Below are positions 1 through 12,220 of a DNA stretch of 64,000 nt, piece by piece; position 1 is the stretch's first letter, and each line of letters opens with the position of its first letter. The stretch spans positions 940,863-1,004,862 of the forward strand of contig KN832563.1 of the NCBI GenBank assembly GCA_000827205.1, given 5' to 3'. The stretch is from Plicaturopsis crispa FD-325 SS-3. Taxonomy: Eukaryota > Basidiomycota > Agaricomycetes > Amylocorticiales > Amylocorticiaceae. The notes beneath the pieces are model-generated. The model worked only from the letters and a program-made list of their open reading frames with translations. It was not told where the DNA came from and made no database searches. Position numbers and translations under genes: made by a program.

Positions 1-603
1 CGAAAGAGGCGGTCAAGATGGTGGGGTGCTCAACGGCGTCGGAGTGCATTTATACATCGGGACTGAATGTACAAATCTGCCCCGCAGTCCGAGAGAACAG
101 GCGTGCTATAAATTGTGGGCCAACGGACTTGCCCAATGCTCACTACCAAGAAGGAGACGATCAGCTGACTCGGTGTATAGCGTCAGACGTCGCAAACGCA
201 CTTCTGCATTGACACGAATGATCACAGGGAGCGAAGCGCAATCGACTTTCCGGGCCACTTATAGGAGAAAGCCCACAGGGCACGAGCACCAATGCCGGTC
301 ACGATGCACAGTCCTCGGAGCTGCTCATAGTGACATAGGCTGAATGCTTATAAACGAACAGCGGAAATGGAGTCGGCGTGAGAACTGGCGAGGTAATGAG
401 CGGACACGACATACCACGAGTTGCGTGGACTGAACACCTAAAGAAACACTGGTTTGTAAAGGGGTTCATTTGGCCTGGCGAGTTACTAGCGTAGATTGTG
501 ACTGCCTGTAGATTTCGTGAGCTTCTGTGCTTAAGACGAGAGAATGTGCACGGCTACCTGGTAAACGTACGGCAACGCGTACGGTGGATTGTCAAACGAG
601 ATT
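1..603. other. Left-edge intergenic stretch
   Basis: No gene can be supported here. The open frames are short, lack recognisable protein features and are not joined by convincing splice signals. The right end is presumably the 3' untranslated region of the F-box gene on the minus strand. Confidence 0.5.
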
Positions 604-2448
604 TCAGAAGTCGAAACTCCAAGGATCGCCTGAGTAGCGATCGGGCGACCCACGGCTCACAACCCCATCCCAATCCACCTCGTCAATCACATCCTCTAAA
701 TCAAAGAGGCAGTCGCTCTCGACCCACGCGCAGTTCCTAAGGGACAACTTTTCGAGGGTAGCACTACATCGGGCGCGATCTTTGAAGCAGCTGCAGAGGG
801 TGTCTAATTGCAGGCGATAGTCGTCCAAAGGATTGAAGTCGACCCCACTTAACGTCAGGTCCCGAAGCGCGGGGAAGAAAAGACCGTCGTGTTCCGTCGG
901 TATATCGCGGGTAAAGCCAGCTTTGCGTGGGTCCAAGGCCGTTATGAGTCCAGAAACAGCGTCTTCGGATACTTCAATCTTTCGTACGAGGGTGCACTGA
1001 CGGAAGATCGCTTCCCATGCATCGCACGTCATTCTATGAAGGTCAACCACCACTAGGCTTTGCAGTTGATCCAAGGACAGAGATCTGCAGAGCGCCACAG
1101 CATACTGGTCTCCTCGCTCGGAGTCACCGTATGTCGGCACGTCAAATGTGATTGTGAGACGGGGCGCTATGCGAGTTGTCGATGACTCTTCGGCGGTCGT
1201 GTTCCAGGCTCGAATTTGGATGCTACGCGCGCGCGAATCGAGACGGATATCCAACATTTGCAAGCCAACGCTCCAAGAATTCAATGCGGGTAGTGGGTTG
1301 CGGAGGTGCATTGTATACGAGTAGTCAAGCCCGCAGACGAACGTAAAGACGGCGGCCAAGGGTAATGTCAATTTTTTGAGGAGCATGCTGCACACGTCGA
1401 CAGATGACGAGACGTGGACGGAAATGAGGCATGGGAGATTGACCATCTCCGTTGCCGCTACGGACTCTTCTCTCGAGTGTGCTATAGAATCCTTCCCGAG
1501 GCTCAATATGGTGAGGAACGACGTCCTGCCTAACAGACCGAGTATATCGGATACACTGGGTCGCGAGGCGACAGGGATCAATTCAAGCTTTAGCACCTTC
1601 AGATTGTTGACGAAAGGGAAATCCCAGGGAATGCTGCACGAGCTAAGGAAGAGGTTTCGCAATGTGGGGTTTAATCCAGCGCAGAATGTCTCCGGAAGGT
1701 TGTAACCTTTGCTGTCACTTTGAGTCGGTACGACCAGCTCCAGACTCTCCAGAACCGGCGCGGATGAGTCGACACTTCCAAACAACTCGTCCATACATTC
1801 CGATGTCGACGTGAGGTGCAATGTTGATATGCGCGCCAAGTGTTTCAATGCCGGCTTCAGCGACAGCGCGTTTTTCTTGTCTCGATACTGGGATTGACCC
1901 ATAATCGTCAACGGCATGTTTTCGGACCGTTTGAGCATTTCTTTAGTCCATGCCGGTGACTTGAGAACGATGGAGCTCCAAAGTCGCGGGAAATTAAGGG
2001 CGACGTCTCGCCAACCTCTACAGACGTGCGTAACCGCGATCCACCGAAGGGCGTAGATGGAAAAATCGTCTCCGCGGCAGAACATGAATATCTCCGAGAG
2101 AACCTCAGGAGGTAGTCTGGAGGTGAGTGCAAAGCTGTTACGCCGGGTTTTGAAGTCTCGAATGGACTGCTCGATTCGCACAATTTCGCTGTCGACATGC
2201 TGCCGCGCAGCATCAAGCATGTCCCCGCGACTATGTGCAGACACTTCCCCCAAGGCAATGAGTCCTGAGTCCGGGTTACTCGTATTCTATGCGATAGACC
2301 ATAGCAGTCAGTACGAGTTTTCTGACATGACTTAAGACGTTTCTTTTGCCGCACCATGCTCTCTGCCACGGCAATTTGAGCCTGGCAAGCGATTTCAGGG
2401 ATGAATAACGTGTCGTGTATCAATTTGCAGCTCACGTACCTTGGTCAT
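604..2448 (-). CDS. F-box protein (paralogue of the gene at 22.7-24.4 kb)
   Basis: Likely substrate receptor of an SCF ubiquitin ligase. The main exon (604-2286) carries an F-box-like segment beginning LPPEVLSEIFMFC at about residue 61, with the usual following WIAVTHVCRGWRDVAL and a leucine-rich remainder resembling degenerate LRRs. Its N-terminus (EVSAHSRGDMLDAARQ) aligns with that of the F-box gene at 22684-24360 (EVSAYSSPDLVDRAQR), so coding must extend upstream of the first in-frame ATG at 2220. A short first exon (ATG ACC AAG at 2440-2448) with donor GTACGT and an AG acceptor before 2286 restores an ATG start and gives about 563 aa. That first exon is inference; the conservative start is 2220. 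The substrate is unknown. Confidence 0.75.
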
Positions 2449-2983
2449 GTTTGCAGTGGACCGTTTCCCAGAGGAGGAGGAAGAGATCGCGTCGAGAAAG
2501 AGCCTGATGTTGGACGCTGGTAGCTCAGAGCGCTGGTGGACAGTGTTGTGGCTGAGAGCAAGCGCGTCGCGTTCGCGTTCGGAAATTTGCCGCTCCTCTC
2601 CTCCTGACCACCTCTAAACCAGCCAGTCTTTGCAATTTCTACAACGGATTTGAAGAGCTTTAAAGCAAAGAAACGGAGACAAGCGGATACTCTGTCCGTA
2701 CGCATCACAAGTGCACTTGGGCTCACGGATCGAAATGTTGACTAGTTAGCATTTGCCTTTTCGTGAACAGACATCTGTTGGACATCTTCCAGCTGGTGAG
2801 CAGCCGTTGACCAGCGGGACCTGAGACGCCCAAGCAGTCGCCCTGTTGCGAGTCAGACTCGCCGTCTGTCCAGTGATACGCTACTCCCCAACCTTTCGAA
2901 CTCGACAGCCAGTCCTCCTGTTCAGGGAACGGTTGCCATTTGCTCAGCACACCAACTCCAGACTTTCCTCCTTCTGTACATAT
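2449..2983. other. Divergent promoter region between F-box gene and PUS1
   Basis: About 535 bp separate the two start codons. The open frames here have no recognisable product. It probably holds both promoters and 5' leaders. I see no clear TATA box or conserved motif. Confidence 0.4.
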
Positions 2984-5304
2984 ATGGACGAAGACACCTC
3001 TTCCACTGCGCCTGCTGAGGATCCTCGACCGTTAAAGCGCATCAGACTTGACACCGATGCGGCGCAGTCATCTCCTGCAGACGACAGTGCGAAGAACGAC
3101 GCGCCCGTTGATCCCCTCCCGTCAGAACGCATCAAACCTGTCACTGATGTGGCGCATCCATCTCCCGTAGACGACGGTGGGAAGGACGACGCGAAAATTG
3201 CCTCCGGCAGTGCGAAGAAAAGCAAGGATACCGCCAAGCGGGATTCGGCTGGGTGGGCTAAGTCGCGGCGCGGGAAAGACAAGGATGGGAAGAATGCTGG
3301 ACGACGGGGGCGGACGTCACGCAACGATGAAGATGCCGCGAAGGGCGAACGCGTCGAAGGCGAAGATGGCGTACAGAAACAGAAGGCCCCGCGACTGCCC
3401 AAACGACTGTGCGCACTCCTCATCGGATTCTGTGGGACGGGCTGCAATGGGATGCAGATGTGCGTAGTTATATCTCTTGAAAGCACATATCGACGTCACA
3501 CACTTAGACGCATGCGCACTTGTTTTCGTCAGTCAGCCAAATGTGCGCACCATTGAGGGAGTGCTGTTTGATGCCATGGTAAAAGCAGGCGCGGTCTCTG
3601 ACGATAATGCGAATGACCCTACGAAGGTGAAATCACAATGCGGATCTCACACTTCATGCGCCCTCATAATTGTCTCTTTCGCCAGGTAAATCTGGGTCGT
3701 GCAGCACGAACAGACGCAGGCGTGCATGCGGCTGGGAATCTGGTCTCTATAAAAATGATCACAGAGGTTCCTGGTGTGCCAGATATCGTCGCACGCATCA
3801 ATGAGGAGCTCCCTCCTGAGATCCGTGTTTGGAGTTATGTGAGCATCGAGGAACTCTTCGTCAAGCACCGTCCTCTAATGATGACGTTCCTCATCAGGTG
3901 CGGGTACAAAATTCATTCAACGCGCGAACGTATGCATCTCCCATTCTACCCACCCGACATCAAACTCTGACAGTCCCTATAGCTCATGTGATAGTCGGAA
4001 GTATACATATTTCTTCCCGACATATCTGCTTATTCCTCCTAAGCCCGATTCCAACCTTGCGCGCACACTTTCTCGTTCCATCCCTACCACTGAAGGGGCC
4101 ACTTCCCAATCCTTCTGGCCTGCACCAGAGTCTGAATCTGCTTCAGCATCCTCGCCCGCCCCGGCAGACTCTGAACCACAAAAGACCGATCTCTTACGCA
4201 AACGCGCATGGAGGATAGAGCCCGCGCAGCTCGAGGCACTTCGTTCGACGGCCCAGCGATACGAGGGCACGCACAACTTCCACAACTTCACCGTAGGACG
4301 TGAGTTTTCGGACCGCAGCTGCCAGCGGCACATGAAGAAAATCGAGGTATGCATGCGTCACTCTCCCTCCACATCTTGAGCTCACCCAGGCGTCGGTTGA
4401 ATTTACCGTACATTTAGATCGGTGATCCTGCCGTATACGGCGAGACAGAGTGGATTAGTGTCATGTTTCACGGACAAAGCTTCATGTTGCACCAGGTATT
4501 TGCTATCTAACATACCTAGTGCCTGGATCTACGGCTAATGGTTGTCGGTTTCTCGCAGATTGTGAGTATGGATCTTACACCTTTCTGGCGAATGGCGCTA
4601 ATGTTTTGGCCCCACAGCGTAAAATGATGTCTGCGCTTGTGCTCTCAGTGCGCACCGGCACTCCTGCCAAAATCATCGACGAGGTCCGTCACATCTCTGC
4701 CAACTAAAGAAACATGCAATTCTTGGTTTCTGATATGTGGTATAGCTCTACGGACCACGTACGGTCTTCGTACCCAAGATGCCCGCGCTAGGACTCCTGC
4801 TGGAGCATCCTATTTTCGAGTCGTATAACAACCGCATGGAGGCGGTGAATGCGAAACTGCAGCCCACAGACGTGGAATACAGGCCGCCGATCGAGTTCGC
4901 CCAGCATAAAGACGCTATGGAGAAGTTTAAGCAGGTCCACATCTACGACAACATGCGGGCCACGGAAGACCGCGCTGGCATGTGAGTCTTCTGCGTGGCG
5001 CATACTCTAGGTGTGCGGCTGAACCCTGGGATGTAGATTCGATGCATGGGTCCGGATGCTAGATAAGTACGGAGGCTCGGATCTGTTATACTTGAATGCG
5101 GAAGGCATCGTGCCAGAGGAGGCGGTCATCCGAAAGGGACAAAGGCGGGAAAATCCATTCAGAGAGCGGAAAAAGTTCGATGCAACTAGCTTTGCTGTGG
5201 GCACAGATGTGAAAGTGGACGCGGACGCGCAAGACGAGGCTGAAGACGACGACGACGAGGATTTGAAGCTAGACAAGAAAGGTCTAGTGGACATGGAGGG
5301 TTAA
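2984..5304 (+). CDS. PUS1: tRNA pseudouridine synthase Pus1 (TruA family)
   Basis: Isomerises uridines to pseudouridine in tRNA and some other RNAs, mainly in the nucleus. The start ATG opens a charged, Lys-rich N-terminal tail ([15 protein letters not shown]), as expected of a nuclear protein. The TruA core then appears across several short exons: [30 protein letters not shown], and the catalytic loop [12 protein letters not shown] with the nucleophilic Asp. Next come [53 protein letters not shown] and [14 protein letters not shown]. The tail is acidic and Lys-rich. All joins use GT-AG introns of about 45-60 bp. It ends 116 bp from the RPB4 stop codon in convergent orientation. Confidence 0.93.
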
Positions 5305-5420
5305 ATGCTCGTATTGTCAATATGTAAATGGGATTTAGGTCGTGACGCCGCCAACTGCGTATCGATAGAAATACACACCAATGTATCGGTAAATATACAG
5401 GTAACAGATCATCCAGCTGA

Positions 5421-6038
5421 TCATGACTGGAACTTCCTCATCGTCTGAATCTCGTCCAGTAACGCCTGCAGCCTGTCGTCGTCAATTTTTACGAGACTAA
5501 GGGTGACCTTTAGAAACAAGATGGTGATAGAACCGAAGACGCAGTGTACACACCTGGGGACGACGCTTTTCGCTTCCTCGGCAGAGGCAGGGCATAGGTT
5601 AGCTATCTGAGCCGTCTCAAACTGCGTCAATGCGGGTTCTCGTCGAAGAGTCCTAATTCCCTATCAGATGCTGGCGCATGGATGTGTGTTAGGAAGAAAA
5701 CGCACTCGCGAACGGCACTGGCGGAATCGGTCGTGTTGAACTTGGTGAATGTCTTCACGTATTCGAGAGTCTTGTTGTACACGCTGTATATATGCTATGA
5801 GTTCGGATTTAGAGGGAATGTAGCAAGTAACGCACGCAGTGTCAGGTGCATCCTTGTCCCTGTTCTCGAGGAGATATTTGACCTCGGAAATGAGCAGGCA
5901 ACCTGCGTTATTGAATTCTGCAATGCCATCAGCGGCGTTAGACCGAAAATCGTATCAAAAAGACATACCTGGTCCTAGCTTGAGCGCAGCCGCATCCTCC
6001 TCTTCAATTTGAGGTCTGTGCCGCAGCCTGGTGGTCAT
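5421..6038 (-). CDS. RPB4: RNA polymerase II subunit Rpb4
   Basis: Rpb4 forms the dissociable Rpb4/Rpb7 stalk of RNA polymerase II and acts in initiation, elongation and mRNA decay coupling. Exons read from 6038 give MTTRLRHRPQIEEEDAAALK, then EFNNAGCLLISEVKYLLENR, then YNKTLEYVKTFTKFNTTDSA. The C-terminal HRDC-like part follows: LTQFETAQIANLCPASAEEA and KIDDDRLQALLDEIQTMRKF. This is the family's characteristic layout, including the LCP..AEEAK motif and the ILDE-type C-terminus. Exons are short (for example 5969-6038 and 5836-5917). Its start codon lies 315 bp from that of the transporter at 6354, so they probably share a bidirectional promoter. Confidence 0.9.
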
Positions 6039-6353
6039 GGTCAAAGTCAACGTCCAAAACCTGTCCAACTTCGCAAAATCGCGGCCATTGTTCCTCAGGG
6101 GCTTATGCATCCTTACTTGTATTTGGCCCCTGTACATCACCCACGTGGAAAATTGTTACCGCCTCCGTCGCATGCGGGGCACACGCCGCCGCCTCCTGCC
6201 TCCTGCCGCCACCGGATCCTACACACTTATATTTACATTCTGGCTTGGTTCCCGCAGTCACTACGAAATCCTTGGACGAACGCGCTCGCAGAGGACAGCG
6301 AAACATACCAAGATATTCACCCACGGAAAGATAGCTCTAGCGAGTCTTTCGAG
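6039..6353. promoter_or_regulatory. Bidirectional promoter region RPB4 / amino acid transporter
   Basis: The two divergent start codons are separated by 315 bp with no independent gene. I infer promoter function from orientation and spacing only; no specific element was identified. Confidence 0.35.
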
Positions 6354-8281
6354 ATGGTGCAGACGTACGGCGTCGCACGAGAGAATGACCACGATCAGGC
6401 GGCAGGCGATGCAGAGGACAGTGCGCTCCTTGGAGGAGCTGCGTCCTCGTCCAACTTGAAACGCGCAGTGCTCGAGGCGGATGGTCATGCGTCGATAACG
6501 AGCTGCGTGAGCAATCTCTCCAACACGATCATCGGCAGTGGTGAGTAGACTTTCCACGATCAATCCTCTGAACGGATTACTGATGATACATAGGAATGTT
6601 GACATTCCCTTTGGTGGGTGCCGACATATGCTGTTCCTGCTACTGCAACTTAACTCTCGCGGTAGGCAATGGCAACGACTGGAGTCTTACCCGGTGTAGT
6701 GACTTGCATGTTCTCCGGCGGGGTTGCAGCGTTCGGGTTATATCTCCTTTCGTTATGCGCAACGAAAGCACCCCTGCGACGAGCATCGTTCTTTACGGTC
6801 GCTGAGCTCACGTTCCCGAAAGCGGCCATATTTTTCGACATGGCCATCGCAATAAAATGCTTCGGCGTGTCAATCAGGTAATGTATCCGCTGCATCGCCG
6901 TGTTTCAATCATTAATGAGGATAAATGCAGCTATTTAATTATTGTCAAAGGCTTAATGCCGAGCGTTGTGGCATCACTTTACCATGATCTCGCTGGTACT
7001 AACCCTCCCGCATGGGCACTCTCTGGGCGTAATTGGATCACCATGTTCATGCTCGTCCTCGTCCCCCTCGCATTCCTCCGAAAATTACACAGTCTGAGGC
7101 ATACTAGCTACGTCGCACTCTTCTCTATAGGTAAGTGTCACTATGTATCAGCCTTACAGTTGCTGACATACATGATACAGGGTATCTGGTGGTGATCGTC
7201 ATAACCTGCTATTTCCACCCATTGGAGGGCATGGATGAACCTGGGGAAGTTCGGCTAGTACACATCACGCCTAAGTTCATCTCGACATTCCCTATACAAG
7301 TGTTTGCATTCACGTGTGCCCAGAATGTGAGTACTGGTGATATGTGCTTGGGTATCCCCACTGACCCATAATTAGATTTTCCCCATCTTCAACGAGCTGA
7401 AGAGCAACGGCCAGAAGAGGATGAACATTGTCATTGGCTCCTCCATCGGTGCCGCGACATTGACGTACGAGGTCATAGCGGTTTTTGGATACTTGACATT
7501 CGGCGATCACGTACGTTGCACGTCCATTGATTCACGTCTCCATAAACGAAACATCGCATGCGCCAGGTTTCTGCAAACATAATCGCAGGATATCCCTCCA
7601 CTTCGTTATTCATCGCGATAGGCCAACTCGCTATCGTGATTCTTGTGCTCTTTTCGTACCCTTTGCAAGTTCACCCGTGCCGAAGCTGCCTCGACAAAGT
7701 GTTTTCCTACGGCTCCACCCCACACCCTCCCAAGACCATTGCCGTGACAGGATTGGACGACGAGGAGAACGGGGATGATCTGATTGATGAGCACCTTAAT
7801 CCTGGACCGCACGAGATGACGGCATTCAAGCATACGCTGTTAACAACTGCGATTATTACTTGCGGGTTTGCTATTGCATACTTTGTTGATGATCTACAAA
7901 TGGGTGCGTTTCTTCTGCCTGGTCACCATTTTCACTGCTAAGCGTGTTCGTGCGACTTATAGTCTTGTCATTCGTCGGCTCGACTGGCTCGACGACTATC
8001 TCATTTATTCTCCCTGGTCTATTTTACTGGAAGGTGCGTTTGTGCGCTTCTTATACTGGTGCTGTACTGATCTATCTTCGTGTAGTTGACACGGAATGAT
8101 CCCGACGCTCCTCGTTCACTCTCCATTGCATCTATTGCACTCTTCATCTATGGCTGCTGTATATTTGTGTTCTGGTACGTCCCCTCGTCCTCCAGATGCA
8201 TATTATCCCTGCTCACCCTGGCGTAGCCTCGGATTCAATATATACCAGGTAATAAACCCCGCGGGTCCCGTTGTCCATTGA
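6354..8281 (+). CDS. Amino acid transporter, Avt/SLC38 (AAAP) family
   Basis: Multi-pass membrane transporter that probably moves neutral or acidic amino acids across the vacuolar membrane. After a hydrophilic N-tail comes the family signature SNLSNTIIGSGMLTFPL, split by an intron at 6541. Hydrophobic exons follow: GVVTCMFSGGVAAFGLYLLS, FFDMAIAIKCFGVSI, WITMFMLVLVPLAFLRKLHS, IFPIFNELKSNGQKRMNIVI, YEVIAVFGYLTFGD and AGYPSTSLFIAIGQLAIVIL. The last ones read TTAIITCGFAIAYFV and VLSFVGSTGSTTISFILPGL. That fits the roughly ten or eleven membrane segments of the Avt5/6/7 group. A charged cytosolic loop (LDDEENGDDLIDE) sits between helices. There are at least eight introns. The last exon reads GFNIYQVINPAGPVVH to a stop at 8281. 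Confidence 0.88.
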
Positions 8282-8754
8282 CATGGGTCACCCTACAACT
8301 GGTTGTCTATAATGCATGCTCCGACACCTTCTAGAGGATGTACGATATACAATATACAAGACATTTGCGATATGCCACCGTATCTGGTGCGTGACCGGAA
8401 TGGGAGTGCGGCGTGGCTGTGTAAGCCCTGGCCTGGACGATAATCTCCGGCGACATGGCGTTCGTCAATTGACCAGATGCAGGCCTCGAATAATCCAAAG
8501 ACCATGCCACGGAGCTTTACCCCGCATACATAAACCACGGTATATGCCCCGCCTTGCTCAATTTCCCTTCTCCTGTATACACACAACCTGTCATATCTTC
8601 CTCACTGACACTCCTGAAGCGGGAGTCATCCTCTCCGTATAGATTCAAGTCAAACATCCTAAAAGGTGCGTCGATATGCTTGTAATTAAGGTGCAGATCC
8701 ACCTACTCACGGCGACTATGTTACTACCCTAAAGGTTCGAGCCGAGTCTTGGCT
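8282..8754. other. Intergenic region upstream of xylulokinase
   Basis: About 470 bp between the transporter stop and the xylulokinase start. No ORF or RNA gene could be recognised. Confidence 0.4.
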
Positions 8755-10588
8755 ATGGATGTTTCTCCGCACAACTTTCTTGGACTTGATCTCTCCACAC
8801 AACAGCTGAAAGCCATCGTCATCTCCGAACACTCGACCGTACTCCATGAATGTGCAGTGCGATTCGACCGGGACCTCGATGCGTCTGGTTATCATACGCA
8901 CAACGGTGCCGTCCGTGGTCCGGACGGCGAGGTCACATCACCTGTCGCGATGTGGGTTGAGGCCCTAGATCTGCTCATGGCTAGAATGAATGCCGCAGGC
9001 GTTGACTTCACCGCTATCGCTGCCGTATGTGGGGCAGGTCAAGTATGTAATTTTCCTCGTGATTCCCATCGTTCTTTGTTGCTTTATTTTTTTCTTCGTC
9101 CAGCAACACGGATCGGTGTACTGGTCGTCCGCTGCGGACGACTGCCTGGCGTCATTGATGCCGGAAAAAAGTCTATTGCAGCAGCTTTGCCCCTCGGCAT
9201 TTTCGTTACAGAATTCACCCATCTGGGAAGATTCGTCTACCACACGCGAGTGTCGAGAGCTTGAGACTTATGTCGGCGGGCCCCAAGTTCTCGCAGATAT
9301 AACCGGGAGTAGAGCGTATGAGCGCTTCACGGGCCCTCAAATAGCGAGGGTCAGTCAGTGGCTCGATTTTACCCGCCTAGCTCATTCTGATCTTCATTTA
9401 CAGATTCGTCGTAGACACCCCGAAGTATACGAGTCGACCACGCGCATATCCCTGGTGTCTTCTTTCCTTCCTTCCCTTTTCTTGGGACGCATTGCGCCCA
9501 TAGAAGTCTCTGACGCAAGCGGGATGAATCTCATGAATGTACTCACCTGCAAATGGAATGACAATCTATTGGAAGCGTGCGGTGGGCCCAAGCTGCGCTC
9601 AAAGCTGGGTCCAGAGCCTGTCCCTGGAGGGACCGTACTTGGTACGGTGAGTGACTGGTGGGTCAAGCGATGGGGATTCAGCCCGAGTGAGTTTCCTAAG
9701 TTCTACTCAGGGATCGTTTGGTGGCTTGTCTCATAGATGTTGTCACTCATAGACTGCATGGTCGCGCCATTCACTGGCGACAACCCCGCAACAGTCGTCG
9801 CACTGTCTGCCCCAGGAGATGCCATCCTTTCGCTCGGCACTTCAAGCACTTTCCTCCTTTCTATTCCACCGTCGGAGACCCCGCCTAAGCGATTCACCTC
9901 CTCCCACCTCCTTTCCCATCCCACAACCCCCGATGCACAAATTGCGATGCTCTGCTACAAGAACGGTGGCCTGGCTCGCGAGCAGGTACGAGATCGCTAT
10001 GCCGGCCGCGACTGGCAGCGATTTAACAGCCTCATCGACGCGTCCGGTGTGGGCAACGATGGCTACTTCGGATTTTATTTCCCCCTCCCTGAGATTATAC
10101 CGCCCAGTGTACAAGGCGACTTCTTCTTCCGTGTGGATGGACGATCCATCGTCAGCGTTCCGTCGATTCCGGACTCTTCACACCCACGCGCCATCCTCGA
10201 ATCGCAGTTTCTCTCTATCCGCTCCCGCGTCGCAGCCATCCTGCCACCTCATTCTCCTCCGTCGCAGCGGCTCGTTCTCACCGGTGGATCCTCCACCAAC
10301 ACTACCATACAGCAGCTCGCTGCGGATGTCTTCGGGATGCGGACATACGTATCGATAAGTGGCAAGGAGGCGGCAGATACGGGCGGAGCTCTCCTGGCGA
10401 AATTCGCATGGTGGAGGGCGAAACACGGGGGCAAAGGCACGTTCGAGGAAATGACGATGGGCGAGGCCGAGGCGATGAAATGTGTTGCCGTGCCGCAGGA
10501 GTCGAATGTCGCTGTCTACAGCGGGCTCATCGACGTTTACCGAGCTTGCGAGGCGAAGGTGGTGCAAGCTTGCCAGTTGAAGTCATGA
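8755..10588 (+). CDS. XKS1: D-xylulokinase (FGGY carbohydrate kinase)
   Basis: Phosphorylates D-xylulose to D-xylulose 5-phosphate, linking pentose and plant-biomass sugars to the pentose phosphate pathway in the cytosol. Four exons (8755-9042, 9104-9349, 9404-9686, 9753-10588) give about 550 aa, a normal length. The N-terminal lobe starts FLGLDLSTQQLKAIVI, a classic FGGY phosphate-1 motif. AVCGAGQQHGSVYWS is the conserved substrate loop, completed across the first intron. EVSDASGMNLMNV carries the catalytic Asp region. The C-terminal lobe has VAPFTGDNPATVVALSAPGD, LSLGTSSTFLL and LVLTGGSSTNTTIQQLAADV for the adenosine site. The ATG at 8755 is the first in-frame methionine. Confidence 0.93.
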
Positions 10589-10914
10589 TCCCTGTAACCC
10601 AAGGCTGTTCATACCTCCTCAAGTTCACGGTCTCTTAGATGGTCAGACGCAACTTATTTCTTTAAAACGCTCAATAAAATCTTCAAGCTCTATCAGTGTG
10701 GTGGCCCGGCGGGTGAGTACTGTGCGGCGAATACATGAATATTTCTCCAGAGCCTACTTGAGAACTAGCGTACGTCGTACGTCTTACAATGACTCGTCGG
10801 CGAACGCGTTCGAGGGGCCCTCCAGAGACCATATGCGTGGTAGCGCCCACCACCTCCACCTCACGGCTGAGCGCTCACTATGTGTGCGCTTGGCTAGTCC
10901 GTGTTATACAGTCT

Positions 10915-11595
10915 TTTTTGATGGGTGAAAGCCCCAGTCCGTGGTGTACACTTCCCCATCCGAGTTATAAAGTGTGGCACAGTCGACCGACGCACGGTGA
11001 GTGAAGTCGACCCAATCCATTCCACGAGTTTCCGGCGACATAGGCACGATCCGATGACGAGTTTGCGGAGGGCGACACCATGCTCTGCGCGACGCGATGT
11101 GCAATCGCACAGTTCGTAGGGAAGTCAAATCGAATGCCTCGCAATTCCAGGCATTCCAGAGCAGGAAGAAAGACGTTGGGAATGCCTATCTGGAGCCACT
11201 TTCGCGAGGCAGAAGGGCAGCGATTAGAGTGCATGTGTGCACGGAGAGCGCTAAGACACACCTCCCGATTCCCGAATGCCTGTGCCCAGTCAATCGCAAA
11301 GGGGGCCCTGCGACTTTTGACAATGACATGCTGCCAATGGGCTACGGATAGTCGCTTGCATACATCTTGTATGATGCATTCAGGACGCCGGAATGTAGTA
11401 GCCCCAGAGCCGTAGACTCCGAGCCTGAGGGAGCTGAGGGAGATATGGGGCGCCGGTGCCATAGTATGAGGGCTGCTGGTTTGAAAGCGCCCTTGCCGTG
11501 CACATGCGCAGGACGGTCATAAGAAACATCCAGGCCCCCGTACAAGCCCCATAAGCCTTTTCCTTTGCTGCTGACCGCTTTCACGAGGGATAAAA
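10915..11595 (-). pseudogene. Decayed F-box gene fragment, paralogous to 22684-24360
   Basis: Minus-strand frames here match the C-terminal half of the F-box protein encoded at 22684-24360. GLDVSYDRP matches SLDISYNRQ, and CIIQDVCKRLSVAHWQHVIV matches TIIQDVNKHLSLAQLEYLAV. SRRAPFAIDWAQAFG matches SRRAHLALDWVEAFG, and VFLPALECLELRGIRFDF matches VFLPSLECLELRGTRVDF. The tail SDGEVYTTDWGFHP matches SDDEVYTDSDSDF. The F-box and N-terminal half are absent. The remaining homology is spread over different frames: a frame change lies near 11460-11480, another near the middle of the C-terminal part, and a segment after the FG motif is shortened. It is therefore a 5'-truncated, frameshifted remnant and not expected to make a protein. 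Confidence 0.8.
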
Positions 11596-11777
11596 TTGTG
11601 GATAAGTATAAGTATAAAGTGTCGCCGCCACGGCCATTTACAGCGTAAGTACGTACGGTACGCTCTGGTACAGCGAGCACATTGTATCGCCTTTGCCTGA
11701 GGTTTGGCCTATCCTTCGAGCTTGGCGGATATAAGACATGTTTTTATCCAGTGAACTGGATGCAATTTGGATAGGTG

Positions 11778-11786
11778 CAGAGATGC
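11778..11786. repeat. Left target-site duplication of the 854-bp transposon
   Basis: The 9-mer CAGAGATGC lies immediately outside the left terminal inverted repeat. An identical 9-mer abuts the right end at 12641-12649. Confidence 0.75.
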
Positions 11787-11853
11787 CAGATAATTAGAAA
11801 TATTGGGGATATTTCCGAAAGTTTCCGAAAGTTTCGGAAACTCGTGAATAGCC

Positions 11854-12164
11854 CTTAAGGGATATTTCGGCGTTTAAGCGTTAAGGCATCGTTTGGCAAA
11901 TATCCCTTAAGGTGTATCAAGCCGAATATCCCTTAAGTGACGGCCGTTAAGGCATACACTCTCAAATATCTCTTAAGGGATATTCACCACACCGACCCTT
12001 AAGAGATAAATTGCATAAAATTCCTTAAGGGATATTTCGAGAATATCCGAGTCCCTTAAGGGATAAACAACAAGGAATCCCTTAAGAGGTATAAAGCAAA
12101 CTAAGTCTTAAGGGATAAATCCTCGGATATCGCTTAAGGTGTGTTTCTCGAAACATCCCTTAAC
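11854..12164. repeat. Left array of 26-bp-phased CTTAAG palindromes
   Basis: Thirteen cores (CTTAAG or one-base variants) start at 11854, 11880, 11906, 11932; 11946, 11972, 11998, 12024; 12055, 12081, 12107, 12133 and 12159. Within each block the spacing is exactly 26 bp; blocks are offset by 14 and 31 bp. The best units extend to the palindrome ATATCCCTTAAGGGATAT. The core is an AflII site, expected about once in 4 kb, so the density is far above chance. Confidence 0.9.
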
Positions 12165-12220
12165 GGATGCCCGGACGCGCCAAACGGGATATAGTTAAAC
12201 AAAATCAAGAAATTATGTTC

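Noticed and set aside
2445-2726. 93-aa minus-strand ORF upstream of the F-box gene
   Set aside because: No recognisable sequence, and the F-box gene's inferred first exon and promoter occupy this strand.
8755-10588. Sugar-catabolic gene cluster around xylulokinase
   Set aside because: The neighbours are an amino acid transporter and an F-box relic; no xylose reductase, xylitol dehydrogenase or sugar transporter is nearby.
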